A DNA stretch of 64,000 bases from Cannabis sativa (taxonomy: Eukaryota > Streptophyta > Magnoliopsida > Rosales > Cannabaceae): the NCBI RefSeq assembly GCF_029168945.1, contig NC_083602.1, positions 10,599,850 to 10,663,849 of the forward strand, written 5' to 3'. A model generated the notes under the pieces. The model saw only the letters and a program-made list of their open reading frames with translations. It did not search any database and was not told the origin of the DNA. Every line of letters begins with the position of its first letter. Positions within the stretch are counted from its first letter, which is position 1. Both the position numbers and the translations under genes were made by a program. Positions 1 to 12,400 of this stretch are shown here, in pieces.

Positions 1-1124
1 AGAAATTAATGAAATTTTTCAAACATTTCAAATTTCTTTGCATAAGGTATAATCTAGAGTTATCGTTTTAAGAATACAACGAAAAACTCATATCCACCCC
101 TGAATGTACATCCATCTGCGAATGAGATGAACTACTTTCAGTAGATATAGGCATATTAACTCTTTGCAGAGATTGATCTTGTCAAATCCACTATGAACAA
201 GATACAAATGCCATAGATTAAAAAAAATGTGGTAGTGTCTATGATGACATAGGTTTAGTTACATCAAAGAGTTCTTAGAATACTGCAAGTGGATCCTGGT
301 CACAGAATACCTAACTCATATTCCATACAGTTTGAATCCATTAATAAAATATGGATATTAAACACTTGAGAAAGTGTAACTGTCTTGTATCTGGAATTAG
401 AAATATAAGAAATTTTCTGTTTGGATTCTAAAATTAAAGTCAAAGACTTAAATTCAACCATTATAATGAGTAATTCTTTCTTGGACCACCACTACTATTT
501 AAACTCTAAGTCAGATTTGCCCATACAAGTAGGAGATTTCTAAGATTGAGGATTTATATCAATTGGGAATAAAATTTCGGGATTATAATCATATGCGTTA
601 TTTAATTTCTTAAGAGAAAATATAGAATGACATGAAATGATTTATAGACCATTCATCCAATGATATGTTATTAAGCTAATTCGAAATGAATAAGCTAAGA
701 GGAATTAGGATAATTTCGTTTAAAATAAGAATCCAACGATGCTTCGATTAGCAAAAGTCAAAGTAATCTTATTTATACAATCTTCTTGTTTCATATCGTA
801 AAAATACTAGTCTAAGGTGTCATCAATTGATGAACAACTAGATGTCGCATATACAATGTTTATCTTTCGAGATCTAACACTATTATGAATGTCTAATGGT
901 GAAAATCCACTAGAGATTTATCTCATTAGATAAACAAGCCAAGTTAGACCAAAAATGAAGATTCGAAATTAAACTACAACTTAATAACAGAAAATAACAT
1001 GATTCAATATAAATTCATACACAATTCAGAAATTATAAGCATATAGCAAGTAGGAATGACAAGTGAAAATACTAAAACATACAATCCTAAATAATTTCCA
1101 AGGTTTTTCAACAAACTGATACAG

Positions 1125-1259
1125 TGTCCCGTTTAGGCGAGAGTCAAAGCATCATCCATTGAATAGAGTTGTCAGCTCCTCTAAAATGTTAAACATTCTA
1201 GCAACCTTTTATTTGATCAAGATTGGAATTCAGCGTTGTCCCGTTTAGGCGAGAGTCAA
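1125..1259 (-). repeat. A1 leader: two copies of a GC-rich motif
   Basis: The string GTCCCGTTTAGGCGAGAGTC occurs twice, near 1126 and 1238, in otherwise AT-rich DNA. The same pair occurs in A3 (29525, 29637) and A7 (60730, 63096), and in A5 as a GGTAGG variant (50415, 50525). Two small hairpins follow at 1321-1333 and 1408-1422. Confidence 0.85.
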
Positions 1260-4200
1260 GGCAATTCTATCTTATGAGCTTCCACCATTGTTTCATAATT
1301 TGCAAGTCAAGTATGGTCGCCACCATTAGGGTGATCTATACCATACAAAACACTTACAAACTACTTATCATGCGAGGTTAAACGGTGCGAAATTGCTAAT
1401 GAACGTTCCTCCATTAGGGAGGATTACTCACTAAAACAAACGCGGTGTAAAACCCACAATGGAGATCGAATATCTTAATAATAATCAAGCTCATTATTTA
1501 AAGTGAGTTGTATTTTCTTTGATTCTCTTTATTTATTCTATTTATTTTAAATATATATTTATTTAATTAAAATTTCCAATTTAGAATGAAAAATTCCAAA
1601 TATAAATTTTAATTTAATATTTATAAATTTTACTTAGATGGATATGAAAATTAATTTAAATTAATTTACAACTCAAATTTAATTTTCTATAAATATATAT
1701 TGCATTTCGAAAAATTAAAGTATATAAGAATACAATTTTCGAAAAATGCATATTAAAATAAAAAATAAATCCTGGAAAAATTATTCTAATTTAATGTTGG
1801 CCCAAAATTAATTAATAAAATTAATTTACAACAAAAAATATAATTTTCCTATTTAATTAAATATATAAGAAAAATTTCAAATATTTAGGTATGATGATGA
1901 AAATCAACTTAAATATTAATTTTCTATTTAATTAAATACACTAGAAAAATACTTCAAGCAAAAATATCATCTATCTAGATTTTCCTTTGACTAATTTATT
2001 CAATTTCTAATAATATACTTTAATTCAATTTATTTTAAATTAATCAATAAATGAAAAAATCATCGATTTAAGTTGATCCAAGAATTAATTAAAATAAATA
2101 ATTAATTTACAACTTAATCTATTTTTCAAGATAAAATTCGAAATTCTAGCATTTAAGAAATGCAATTTCGAAAATTGATTAATAAAATAAAGAAAAAATA
2201 TATTTTGAAAAATTATTTAAATTTAGTTGAAAAAATAAATTTCAACTAAAAATAATTTTCTATTTAATTAAATGTCATGAAAAAGAAATATTTAAGCATG
2301 ATGATAAAAATCAACTTAGATATTCAATTTTCAAATTAATTAAATGTATTAAATTCAAGAAATAAATAATTAAGTGTAGAGAAGGCTTAATTATTAGTCT
2401 CTAGTTTAATACTAGGAAAAATATACTTAAAATAAATTGTACCAAAATTAATTATATAAATAATTAATTTCACAATGCATAATATTTTCCTATTTAATAT
2501 TAGAAATAATAAGTAGTCTAGAAATAACTATCTAGAAAATATCTTATTTGAATAAGTATCTTTTCCACAAAATTTGAAAAAATATCTAATTTAAGTTGTA
2601 TTAGAAAAAATCTAGAACTTAAATATTTTCAAATTTAAATTTAATTAAATATCAAAAATTAAGTTGTAACCACTTAATTTGAAAAATATTCCATTTTAAG
2701 TTAATATTTGAAAAGATATTAACTTAAAAAATATCTAAAGAATCTTAATAACCAATGCCTAAAATTCCTCAACTTAATTTTGAAATTTGAAATTCAAAAG
2801 ATATTCAGATTTAAGTTGGTTAGCTGTAGATAACTAAATATCAACTTAAATATGAATATTTAATGAAAAATTTAAATTAAGCTTCAGAAAGAATCTAGAT
2901 GGTTATAATTCTATATTTAATTAAATACAAGAAAATACACATAGTTTAGCTTAGAATAAAGAATTCTTTAAACTATAATTTTCTTAAATTAATTTCAAAA
3001 AATAAATGAAATTAATTATGTTGCTAATCAATTTTATTAGGTTAAACTAGTGTAATTAACCTAGTACAGTTGTTCAAATCAGGCAAATGGGCCTTCACAA
3101 TTGGGGTGGTTCATGTGAGGGTATGCTGGGTTCAGTATGTCGTACCCACTTCTATGGCTCCCAACTCTCACACAAAGCCCAAAAGAGAGGAATTTAACCT
3201 TAATAAGAACAACTGTTTTTAATTGAATAGGCCCAAAAACTAAATGAGCCTAAATAAATTCTATCAAGAACTATGATAATTTATTTTAGCAACAACAACC
3301 TATATGTATTTATAATCAAATTAAACACATAGGCTCACACAGGCACACTTTGGATGGGTCCTATCATGTTGCTAGGTCATACACAGATGAAAGAAGATTG
3401 TAAATATACCTGTTACAAATTATTAACTTGACCAAGGGAGCCATCAGATCATTAGATCTGGCAAAAGGTAACCATGGCTATTTGCAATCAAGTAATAATA
3501 GGTTTTGAAAACTTACAAACAAGCTAAAACACATACTCCTGCAACAAGGTTAGCTGGATAGTTGGATGTAGGATTTATTTAATTTTAAATTAAATTATTA
3601 ATTTCGAAATAATTAATTAAATAAATAAAAAAATTTCGAAAATTTTAAAAAAAATTTGAAAAATTCGAATTTTTTAAAAAAAATTTAAATTTAAAATTAA
3701 ACCTACATTTTTTGAAAAATTAGGTTTCAACCAACCTAAATATCATTTCAAAAATTTGCTAACTACTTTTAAATTTTAAATGTTATTTTATAAATAAAAA
3801 TTAAATAAAAAATTAGAAAAGATAAATAAATATCTTTTTCAAATTTTTAAATGTAATTTAAATAAATAAAATAACAAAATTTAAAAAAAATTAGCAAAAT
3901 ATCTTATATCATTTAAAAATTACATGATTATAAATATCTTATTTTTAAATTTAAAATAAGATAAGATATAATCAAATTTTAAAATAAGATAGATTTTTAA
4001 GCAAGAAGATAGATACTAATTCTATTCAAATTCAAATTACACTAATATCTTGAATTAAATTTAAAAAATATTAAATTAATTCAAAATGAAAATTAGAATT
4101 GAATTAGGAATAGTAATAGTATAAATACAAAACTATACGAAAAATCAGAAGTTAATTCCATGAAAAAGCATGAAAAATCGAAGAAAAATGAAAAAATTGT

Positions 4201-4502
4201 GAACTGTACGGACAGATTTGCGATCGCATGAAAATTTCAGCACAGCCCCGATTTTTTCAAATCTTCGAAAATTCATAACTAATTCAAATAAAATCGAAAT
4301 TGAGTTCTGTAAAAGGCTAACTTGCTAAATTTTTCCCATACTATCCAATAAAAATAATTTCAGAAACAAAATCGCAATTATTTTTCACGAAAATTTACAA
4401 ACATCAATCAATCATCAAATAACACTCAATACAACATGATACCATCCAAAGAACATACAAACAATCGTTTTAAAGTCCAAATTTCTTGCAAGTAAATCAA
4501 TT

Positions 4503-4520
4503 ACCATGGCTCTGAGGCCA
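4503..4520 (-). other. A1 primer-binding site, variant
   Basis: On the minus strand this reads TGGCCTCAGAGCCATGGT, just inside the 5' LTR. The plant initiator-Met tRNA 3' end would pair with TGGTATCAGAGCCA, so A1 differs at two positions (TA to CC). A3 has the same change; A2 has the standard form. Confidence 0.85.
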
Positions 4521-4522
4521 GT

Positions 4523-6402
4523 TGTTGAAAATTATTTTACCAGGATCTTAGGTCTACTCACAAGTATGTTTATTAACATCCTAAATAAGAACTTTCTAAA
4601 ACGATAAAATAAACACATATAAAGTTTAGGAAACCTTACATTGGGTGCAGCGGAATAATATGACTCCTTTCGTTCAGATATCTAGCCCTTGATTCCTTTC
4701 TGTAGCAGAGCATTATGAATATCTGAACCTGGATCTCTTTCTCTGAATCTTTGATGCTGAAACTCCTTTGCTGATGATCTTTCTTCACGATCTTCCTCAC
4801 TATGATTGAGGTATCACTTGATGTGTGTGGGCACTACTCATACACTAAGGTAGTTCGAAATTCAAAGGAAGAGAAAGAAGAAGTGGCAGCTAAAGATAGG
4901 GAGAGAGAGAGGCTCAGTTTTTCTGAATCAGAAGTCTATTTTTCCTGAAGCCTTCACTATCTATTTATAGCATTCCACTAGGGTTAGATTTGAATTATAT
5001 GGTATTAAAATAATGAAAAAATCAACTTAAAATACCTACTAAGGTGGCCGGCCATACACTTAGTGGATTGGGCCTTGCTTTTTGCAATTTTGCAATTTTA
5101 ACACCTTTTGTATCTGATTTTCTCAAAAATGCCAATTTCCTAATTCAACCATTTAAATGCCAATTCTAACTATTTAATAACTATAAACAATTATTAAATA
5201 ATATTGTCATTTATCATATTTATTAATTGAACCATACAAAGTATCATAATTAACAAATATGCCCCTATAAACTCTTTCTTTACGATTTCGCCCTTACTTA
5301 ATGAAAATTTCACAAATAGACATAGTTTAATTTGTGAATTATAATTGATTAATCAAAACCAATTACATGAGTCTTATAAGCAATATTATCTCAACTAGTG
5401 GGGGGACCATGGGTCTATATAACCGAGCTTCCAATAAGTAGATCAAGAATTTAGCACTAAAATTCACTAACTTATTAATTCTTCGTTGAATCCACGCATA
5501 GAACTTAGAATTGCACTCTCAGTATATAGAATGCTCTATATGTTCCACCATATAGACACATCATTAGTTATCCATTGTTATAATCCTAATGTGATCAATG
5601 ATCCTCTATATGAATGATCTACACAGTAAAGGGATTAAATTACCGTAACACCCTACTATGTATATTATCCTTAAAACACTTGACCCCGTATAAATGATAT
5701 TTCAACTTATGTGAAATGAGATCTCCACCATTTATTTTCGTTTGGTCAAGCTCGAAGGAGATCATCCTTTGCTTACTATTCGCCAGATAGAAGCTATAGA
5801 TTCCATGTTTATGCTAGCGCTCCCACTCAATTGCACTACCGTGTTCCCAAAATGTACGTATCACCCTGACCTAAAAGTAGGCTTAACTAACAAATCAAAG
5901 AACACGAATAGCCTTTCAAGATTGAGCCTAAACATAACAGGATTAAGATCATTTGATCTAGGATCAACTTGGCGATATTGACTTGAATAGATTTTACGGT
6001 AAGTTTAATTAAATCTAAGTCAAAGTTCAATATCGGTCCCTTCCGATGCATACTCCATGCACCCAACCTGAGCTTTACTTTAACCAATGTTCTGGAAAGA
6101 ACATAGTATTTCTCCAAATACAAGTAAACTCTTGTTGTAGATTATCATATCAGTAAAACTCTGTGTCTGATAAATCTAGGAAACTTTATTCACATAGTCA
6201 TGTTTACTTTCCAATGTGTTGACGACACAATAAACAGGATCAAGTATGTGAAAAGGGTTTCAGATGAATCTATACATTATGTACATATAATCATGAAATA
6301 AATCATGTGAACCATGCAACATTAAATGTTATTTCTGATCTATATTAATAAGTAAATCTGATTATATTGAAATGAGTTTTATTTAGGGCATAAAACCCAA
6401 CA
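4523..6402 (-). mobile_element. A1 5' LTR (A family)
   Basis: This is a 1,880-bp LTR. On the plus strand it starts TGTTGAAAATTATTTTACC and ends GGGCATAAAACCCAACA, so on the minus strand it begins TGTTGGG. It matches the LTRs of A3, A5 and A7 along its length. TAAAT follows at 6403-6407 and should be the target duplication, but the other copy lies outside the window. A small open frame at 5742-5981 recurs in other LTR copies only because the DNA is repeated; I do not regard it as a gene. Confidence 0.92.
4961..4970 (-). promoter_or_regulatory. TATA box of A1 LTR
   Basis: CTATAAATAG on the minus strand, followed downstream by the GA/CT-rich leader. The same site is kept in the other A LTRs, which supports it as the U3 promoter. 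Confidence 0.6.
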
Positions 6403-7680
6403 TAAATATCTAGAAATAAATTAGATTCCTATATGCATCTAAGTCCAAAAGCAAACATATAGGCTCACACATGTCAAATTGATTTGGATGGGCCCTATCA
6501 TGTTACTAGGTTTACACAGATGAAAGAAATTACAAAATTTACCTGTTACAAATTATTTATAAGATCTATTGACAATTGGTCTATGATTAAAATCAAATCA
6601 TTGGATTTGTCAACAAGTTAATCATAGCAATTTAGATCAAATAAATAATAGGTTTGTTAAAAAAAATTTAATAAAGAATTAAATATAACAAACACAATAT
6701 CCATGTAACAAATGTGAAATAAGATATTAATATAATTAAATTATAATTTAACTAACCAACTAAATTTTGAAAATTTAGGGGTTGTTAAAAAATAACCTAA
6801 AATATCTTTTCAAAATTTATTATTCAAACTAATTTAAAATATCTAGGTTTATTTGGATTATTTTATCATATTAAATTAAATATCTAATAAGATAAATGAT
6901 TTGAAAATAACCAGATAGATATTTTCTATATCATTTTCTAATCTTATAATTTAATAAAATCAAAATAATAAAATAAACTAATTTTAAAATAGATATGGTT
7001 AGGCAATTATTATTTTTAAAATAAAATAATAAACAAATAATAATTATCCAAATTATATGTTAAAATATCTCAAATTAAGCATTATTCAAATTTCTACAAA
7101 AATATCTAGGTTATTTAAATATTTAAAATACAATTTATAAATTTCTAATAAGTAAAATGATATAAAATAGCATAAATATCATTTTTCTAACTTATAATTT
7201 ATAAACAATTAAATATTTAACTAAATAACCAATTTTGAATTTGAAAATATTATGGTTAGAATATCTATAAAAATATCTAAGTTAATTTCAAATTTATTAA
7301 TTATTTAATTTATCTTTTAAGATTATTTTAATATAATATTTTAAATTAAAAGGATAAAGTTATCTTTTAATTTAAAATATAGCTCATATTAAAATATCTA
7401 ATCTTATAATTAAATAATATATAAATATTAAAGAAATTAACAAAATTTTAAAATCTGACCATAATTTAAAAATAATATAATCAATTTTTAAATTTAAACC
7501 TCAAAATATCATAAAATTTATAATAATCTATTAAAAAATAAATATTATTAATTTAAAATTGATATTTTAGTTTAAACATATTAAAATTTTATTTTAATTT
7601 TGAGGTTTGAAAATTCGAAAACAATCAAAATTTGGGGGAAAATCCCACAAAAATTGCTTTTTGGGGCTTGCTGCCAGCAA

Positions 7681-7696
7681 GGCTGCACGTGCAGCC
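7681..7696. repeat. Perfect 16-bp palindrome in A2 leader
   Basis: GGCTGCACGTGCAGCC is self-complementary and lies about 475 bp from the primer site. A second inverted repeat, GTCACC-TGCAG-GGTGAC, is at 7769-7785. Confidence 0.95.
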
Positions 7697-8167
7697 AAGA
7701 GAGGCTGTAAAATGCCCATGGACGCGCGCGGAGGAGAGAGTTGCAAGGTGCCTGACTGAGAAAACTCGGTCACCTGCAGGGTGACACGCGCGTGGACATG
7801 TGTGTGAAGGAGGGACATGCCGAGCATTCAAACAAAATGTTGTTTGAGATCCGCGGGCACAACCTCGTCTTGTTCGAGGGTCTGTGCGTGCGGTGCACCC
7901 AATCTCGACACCATTGAACCCCGATTTTCAAACTTTCATAACTTTTTCAATTTTTATCGGAATCGAGTTCCGTAAAAACCAATATTGCTTAATTTTTTAC
8001 AAGGAATCCAAATATAATATTTTCAGAATGAAAATAAAATTATTTTCATGGAGAAAATTCGTAAACACATTCAATCATCAAATAACATATAAACCAACTT
8101 GAACACATCCAAATCAACACACAAATAATATTCATCGTTTTAAATCCATATTATATGAAAGTAAATT

Positions 8168-8185
8168 ACCATGGCTCTGATACCA
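8168..8185 (-). other. A2 primer-binding site (initiator-Met tRNA)
   Basis: Minus strand TGGTATCAGAGCCATGGT. The first 14 bases are the perfect complement expected for the 3' end of plant initiator tRNA-Met, two bases inside the LTR. It fixes the element's orientation as minus. Confidence 0.9.
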
Positions 8186-8630
8186 GTTGTTGGGAATATT
8201 TTACCAGGATCTAGATTTACTAACAAGTATGTTGATTAACATCCTAAATATGAATATCTCTAAAACAATGAAATAAACATATAAGGATTTAAGAAAACCT
8301 TACATTGATTGCAGCAAAATATAATGACTCCTTCCATTCAAGATCTCTAGCCCTTTATTCCTTTCTGTAGCTGAGCATTATCAAGATCTGAACCTGGATC
8401 GCTTTCTCTCCTTCAGGTTTAGTTACCACCGTCTTACTCACTATGACTAATTACTTGACTTCCTATGTGTGGGCACGTTACTCATTCACTCAAGGTTCGA
8501 ATATGGTGAAGAACAATGAAGGAGATTTGAATCACTAAGGAAGGAACTCTCTCATCTAGGTTGGTTGAATAGTTAAGTTGACATTAGTTTGACAAAGTGT
8601 CAAATGGATGAGATGAGAGCATCATGTTCC

Positions 8631-8637
8631 TTTTATA
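8631..8637 (-). promoter_or_regulatory. TATA box of A2 LTR
   Basis: Minus strand TATAAAA at the position of the CTATAAATAG box in the other A LTRs. Confidence 0.5.
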
Positions 8638-8737
8638 GTGTTTCAACTAGGGCTTAGGATTGAATTATATGGATTAAAAAAGAATAAAATATTAGGCAAA
8701 AAATCAACTAGGGTCGTACATGATAATGGACCTCTTT

Positions 8738-8742
8738 CTATT
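8738..8742. repeat. Target-site duplication of G1, left copy
   Basis: CTATT here and at 24264-24268 flank G1 exactly, a 5-bp duplication typical of LTR retrotransposon integrase. Confidence 0.9.
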
Positions 8743-9059
8743 TGTAATACCCGCTAACTCAGAAAGGGTATTTTTGTAATTTTTTTAGCGGAGAGTATTT
8801 TTTTTTATTATTTTACATAGTTATGAGTTTAAATATGTATGAGGTTTTTGTGATGATATAATATTTGATTTTTATTGGCATGTGCATAATGCCTAATCAA
8901 TATATATATCTGGATATTATTAAATGAATATGCAATTTGGTTTGATTTTGGTACATATTATTATTAGTGGGAATAATAATAATAATGATTGTGATTATTA
9001 TTTTTAGTATAATAATATTGGTAAATATTATTATAGTGTTAAAGGGTATATTTAACACA

Positions 9060-9169
<110 letters not shown>

Positions 9170-9350
9170 TAAGTTGTTGTTGTTGTTGTTATTTTTGTAT
9201 ATACGAGAGTGTATATACGCACGGTTCGGAAGACTGAGATTTATGTGGAATGAGATTCGTTCCACTTCGGTTTAAAGCGATCTTTTTGCTTTGGTTTAAA
9301 CACGATAGAAATTAGGTTTTTGAGTTCTTAGTTCGCACGCCAAAACAGAG

Positions 9351-9358
<8 letters not shown>

Positions 9359-9431
<73 letters not shown>
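9359..9431. repeat. (AG)n microsatellite in G1 5' LTR
   Basis: About 73 bp of AG, bracketed by repeated GAACGAAC. It lies downstream of TATA-like GTATATAC sequences (9198-9215), so it may be in the transcribed leader. Confidence 0.98.
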
Positions 9432-9436
<5 letters not shown>

Positions 9437-11634
9437 CGTATACGGCGTATACGATACCGAAATTTTTTTCGTTCTTCAAGTGGATTGCAACCTGGGTGAA
9501 AGTGGGGGTTTGGGATCACTTATATACGACCTAAGGAAGCTTTTTGACATGGTATAAGGGGCGGAGGTCCTCGTTTCGAGTTTCGCCATTGTTGAAGCTT
9601 CGAAGGTGCGGCTTGAAACGGATGCGCATTCGAACGTGTTTAAGCTTGTTCTTGGGTCAAGGGAGGTTATATATGAGTGCATGGGACCCTAAGGATCGTT
9701 TTTGACGTAAGAAAACGAAGCTTTAACGTCCAAAACAAAAGAACACAATTTTGACTCCATTGAAGACGATACACCGCCAACGAAGGAGACGACTCCAATC
9801 TGCCTTCTCGGACCTCTTTTCTTGGGTTGATCTTGATCGTTTTGAGGTCCTGAGCACTGTGGAGAGCTTCCCCAATCGAAAGGACGCTTCAAGAGCAATT
9901 GGAGACAAAGTTACACTTTACAGGCGACGAAACCGACGAGAACGCTGGCGACCACGTTCTGAGCATTTCTGATGTTTTTCTTAGATATTTTTGTAGATTT
10001 TGATTCCTTATTTTATTCTAAGGTGCTTGGTGAAGTTTCATAATTTTCTGAATTTATTTGGAATTATTGTGAATTAATTAGTTTATTTCATAAATTAATT
10101 ATGAAAAATACTTAGGTTGCTCAAAAAAATCTAAATTTATTTAATATGATGGGCTATGATATGTAAACTGTTATAAAATTGATAGATTGAATTTTCAGGT
10201 GATTATGTATTTTTCATGAATTATTGATGTTATATCTTATTTTAATTATGAAAAATACTTAGGTTGCTTAGAAAATTCAAAGAAAATTATTAGTGACTTA
10301 GTACAGAATATAAACTGTGTTAGAATAGTTAGATTCGGTTTTTAATCATTTTTGGTATTTTTCATGAATTTACTTAGTTAATGCTTAAATTAATTATGAA
10401 AAATAGTTAAGAGTTGTTAAAATAGTAAAATATATTTTTGTAATACCATTTACTGTCTATGTTATAAAATGAAATAGGTTTTATAATTTATTAGTTGCTG
10501 TAGGTATTTATTATAATTATTTGTGATTAATTAACTATTTATTTGGGTTTTAATTAGAATAAATAATATTTGAGTAAAATTTTACGTAAAAATGTGTTGT
10601 ATGAATTCATAGTTTACGTTAAAAATGTTTGTTTGAGTACATACAATATGTTTGTGTGAATCAAAATAATAAATGCTTATGTATGGTGTGTCATGCAAGT
10701 GAGATTGACTTATGTGTATGAGTTTAGAGATTCGTACTTGAATATATTTTGAGTGTATTGCTGTGTTAATGAATGTTTAGGATCTTATTCTCAACAAGAA
10801 AATTCGTTGAGGTGCTCGAGGTAGCAAGTGTGGTCTTAGAAACTGAGGTAAGAAGAGTGGGCATCTGTGCACAGGGTGTATGTTTATGCATACAACTTGG
10901 GTTGGTTTGCTATTTAAATATATTATGTGTTGTGATGATCTCTTTACATTTTTTTAGCATCGTTAGCATGAGAATAGTATTAGGGTCTCGCTGCTTGTGT
11001 GAGCATAACACTTGCAGGTTATAACTTTATCATAGGTGAGTACAACTTATGGTTATTGATTGCCCTGTTGGATGCCAAGTGTGAGAATAACACAAGGCAA
11101 GGTAGGTTACCTCATGTCTGATCAACATGAGTGTATAGTTGATTATCGTATGTGAGTATAATGTGTGATATGAGACTTGATTTGTGCATGTGAGAACAAC
11201 ATGCGTTGTGAATATATTTATGGAATGTGAATTACTCTTGATGAATATTAAAGAGTACTTATGTCAAGTAACTAGTTAGAAGGGTTATGTCCTACATAGC
11301 TCTTCTTACTGGGCGTTAACTCACGGGTACTCTGTGTGCAGGTAAGGGTAAGGCTAAGCAGTGAGATTGAAGAGCTCGAGGCGTGGACTGCATGTTAGGG
11401 GGCTGGCGCAGTATTTTGCTTTTAATGTTTTTAAATGCTAAACATTGTGGATCCGTTATTTTGGTTTAACTAGTTCTTATCTAAGTTTACAGTACTAAAA
11501 TATTTTGTTTTAAACAGTGAGATCTCATGCTTAGATATTTTTCAATAAAGAAGTATTTTATTGTCTTTATCTTATTAAATTGTTTTATACGGACTATCCT
11601 ATGTGACATCTCGGTAAATCAGGTTGTTACAATA

Positions 11635-11646
11635 TGGTATGAGAGC
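11635..11646 (+). other. G1 primer-binding site
   Basis: TGGTATGAGAGC starts three bases after the LTR. It has one mismatch to the initiator-Met complement TGGTATCAGAGC. Confidence 0.85.
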
Positions 11647-11857
11647 AACACGGTCCTAAAGAATGTGGTTAGCCCTAACATGTAAAGTTCACCGCCATGA
11701 GACGAGCTCGACTCACTGTACTGTAAGTGGTTATTACTTATAATTAAGTTGCCTTTAATTTCTGCACGCGGGAGTGTAATATTCTTTTCATGTAAAATTG
11801 ATGATAAAAATGATCCTTCTTGATGTGTTTTGGTCTGTGTGGTTCAGGAGTTTAGAA

Positions 11858-12400
11858 ATGCCTCCTAGAAGGTAATTCAGATTGGGTCGGGGTCGGGGTC
11901 GAGGCCGAGGCCAAGGCCAAGGCCGAGATAGAGGCCAAGATGATGGAGGGATCAATGAACCACCTCAAGCACCACATGAATGGGAAGAGCGCCTTGCCGC
12001 ACTGGACGGAATCATTCATAGGCAGGATGAAGAACTTCATCATCTGAGACGTCAACCGGAGCCTCCAGTCCAAATAAGGCAGGATGCAGAAAATAGAGAC
12101 CCACCAGCTGCGGTGGTATATCCTGCTACAGAGGCTAGACATGAGATGTTAGCAGAGAGATTTTGAAAACAACACCCACCTGAGTTTGAGGGAGGCATAG
12201 ACCCAGTGGTGGCTGAAGAGTGGATAAGTCGCATAGAAAGCATTTTGAAGATGCTAAGGGTTAATGGGAATGACCGAGTGAAGTGTGCATCTTACATGCT
12301 GAGGAAAGATGCTCGTATCTGGTGGGAAGTGGTGGAACAAACAAAGGATGTAGATACCATGAACTGGGATGATTTCAGCAGTTCTAGCAGCGAAGGTTGA
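11858..12400 (+). pseudogene. gag: G1 gag, broken N-terminal part
   Basis: The likely start is ATG at 11858, but a TAA stop follows at codon 6 (11873-11875). The same frame then continues with a Gly-Arg-rich run and an acidic, proline-rich stretch until TGA at 12164. It resumes with gag core sequence (WISRIESILKMLRVNG, then YMLRKDARIWWEVVE). At about 12375-12400 the frame shifts and about a dozen codons appear to be missing before gag continues in the next frame. The protein would be the nucleocapsid/capsid precursor of the virus-like particle. The identification rests on the retrotransposon gag core and the continuous downstream gag-pol. Confidence 0.85.

Larger units (their letters stand above)
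1..4522 (-). mobile_element. A1 internal region (partial), non-coding A-family copia-type element
   Basis: This is the internal region of a minus-strand LTR retrotransposon cut by the window edge. It aligns by eye, segment by segment, with A3 (about 28395-33430) and A5 (about 49320-53400). It is extremely AT-rich and holds no reading frame of useful length. Small GC-richer islands interrupt it at about 1125-1422, 3086-3190 and 4199-4245. Compared with A3 and A5 it lacks about 75 bases near 1640 and has one copy, not two, of a 54-bp unit near 2690. It carries no gag or pol, so it cannot mobilise itself. Identification as a retrotransposon is firm because of the adjoining primer site and LTR; the copia assignment is inferred. 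Confidence 0.85.
6403..8187 (-). mobile_element. A2 internal region, 5' leader part
   Basis: Leader of a second minus-strand A-type element, resuming after the A1 insertion. Text near 6455-6560 (ggctcacac, gatgggccctatcatg, acctgttacaaatta) matches A1 near 3330-3420. From 6660 to 7620 it is AT-rich and empty of genes. From 7640 to 7915 a GC-rich island appears with a 16-bp perfect palindrome; A1 and A3 lack this island. It ends in a canonical primer-binding site. No coding capacity is seen. Confidence 0.8.
8188..8742 (-). mobile_element. A2 5' LTR, segment 1 of 3
   Basis: Begins TGTTGGGAATATTTTACCAGG next to the primer site and follows the other A LTRs until G1 interrupts it at CTATT (8738-8742). 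The LTR resumes at 24269. The three pieces add up to about 1.88 kb, the usual A-LTR length, which supports the reconstruction of the nest. Confidence 0.9.

Noticed and set aside
1125..1259. Spaced GTCCCG repeats considered as a CRISPR array
   Set aside because: There are only two copies, the sequence is plant nuclear and the repeats belong to a retrotransposon leader.
3086..3190. GC-rich block as a tRNA or snoRNA gene
   Set aside because: No cloverleaf or box C/D or H/ACA arrangement could be found.
5742..5981. A 79-residue open frame repeated at 26041, 34651 and 46985
   Set aside because: It recurs because the LTR is repeated; it shows no domain, start context or selection, and is disrupted in A2, A4 and A7.
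9751..9972. Arg-rich 73-residue open frame in the G1 LTR
   Set aside because: The equivalent stretch of the other LTR is changed by substitutions, and it lies in non-coding LTR sequence.
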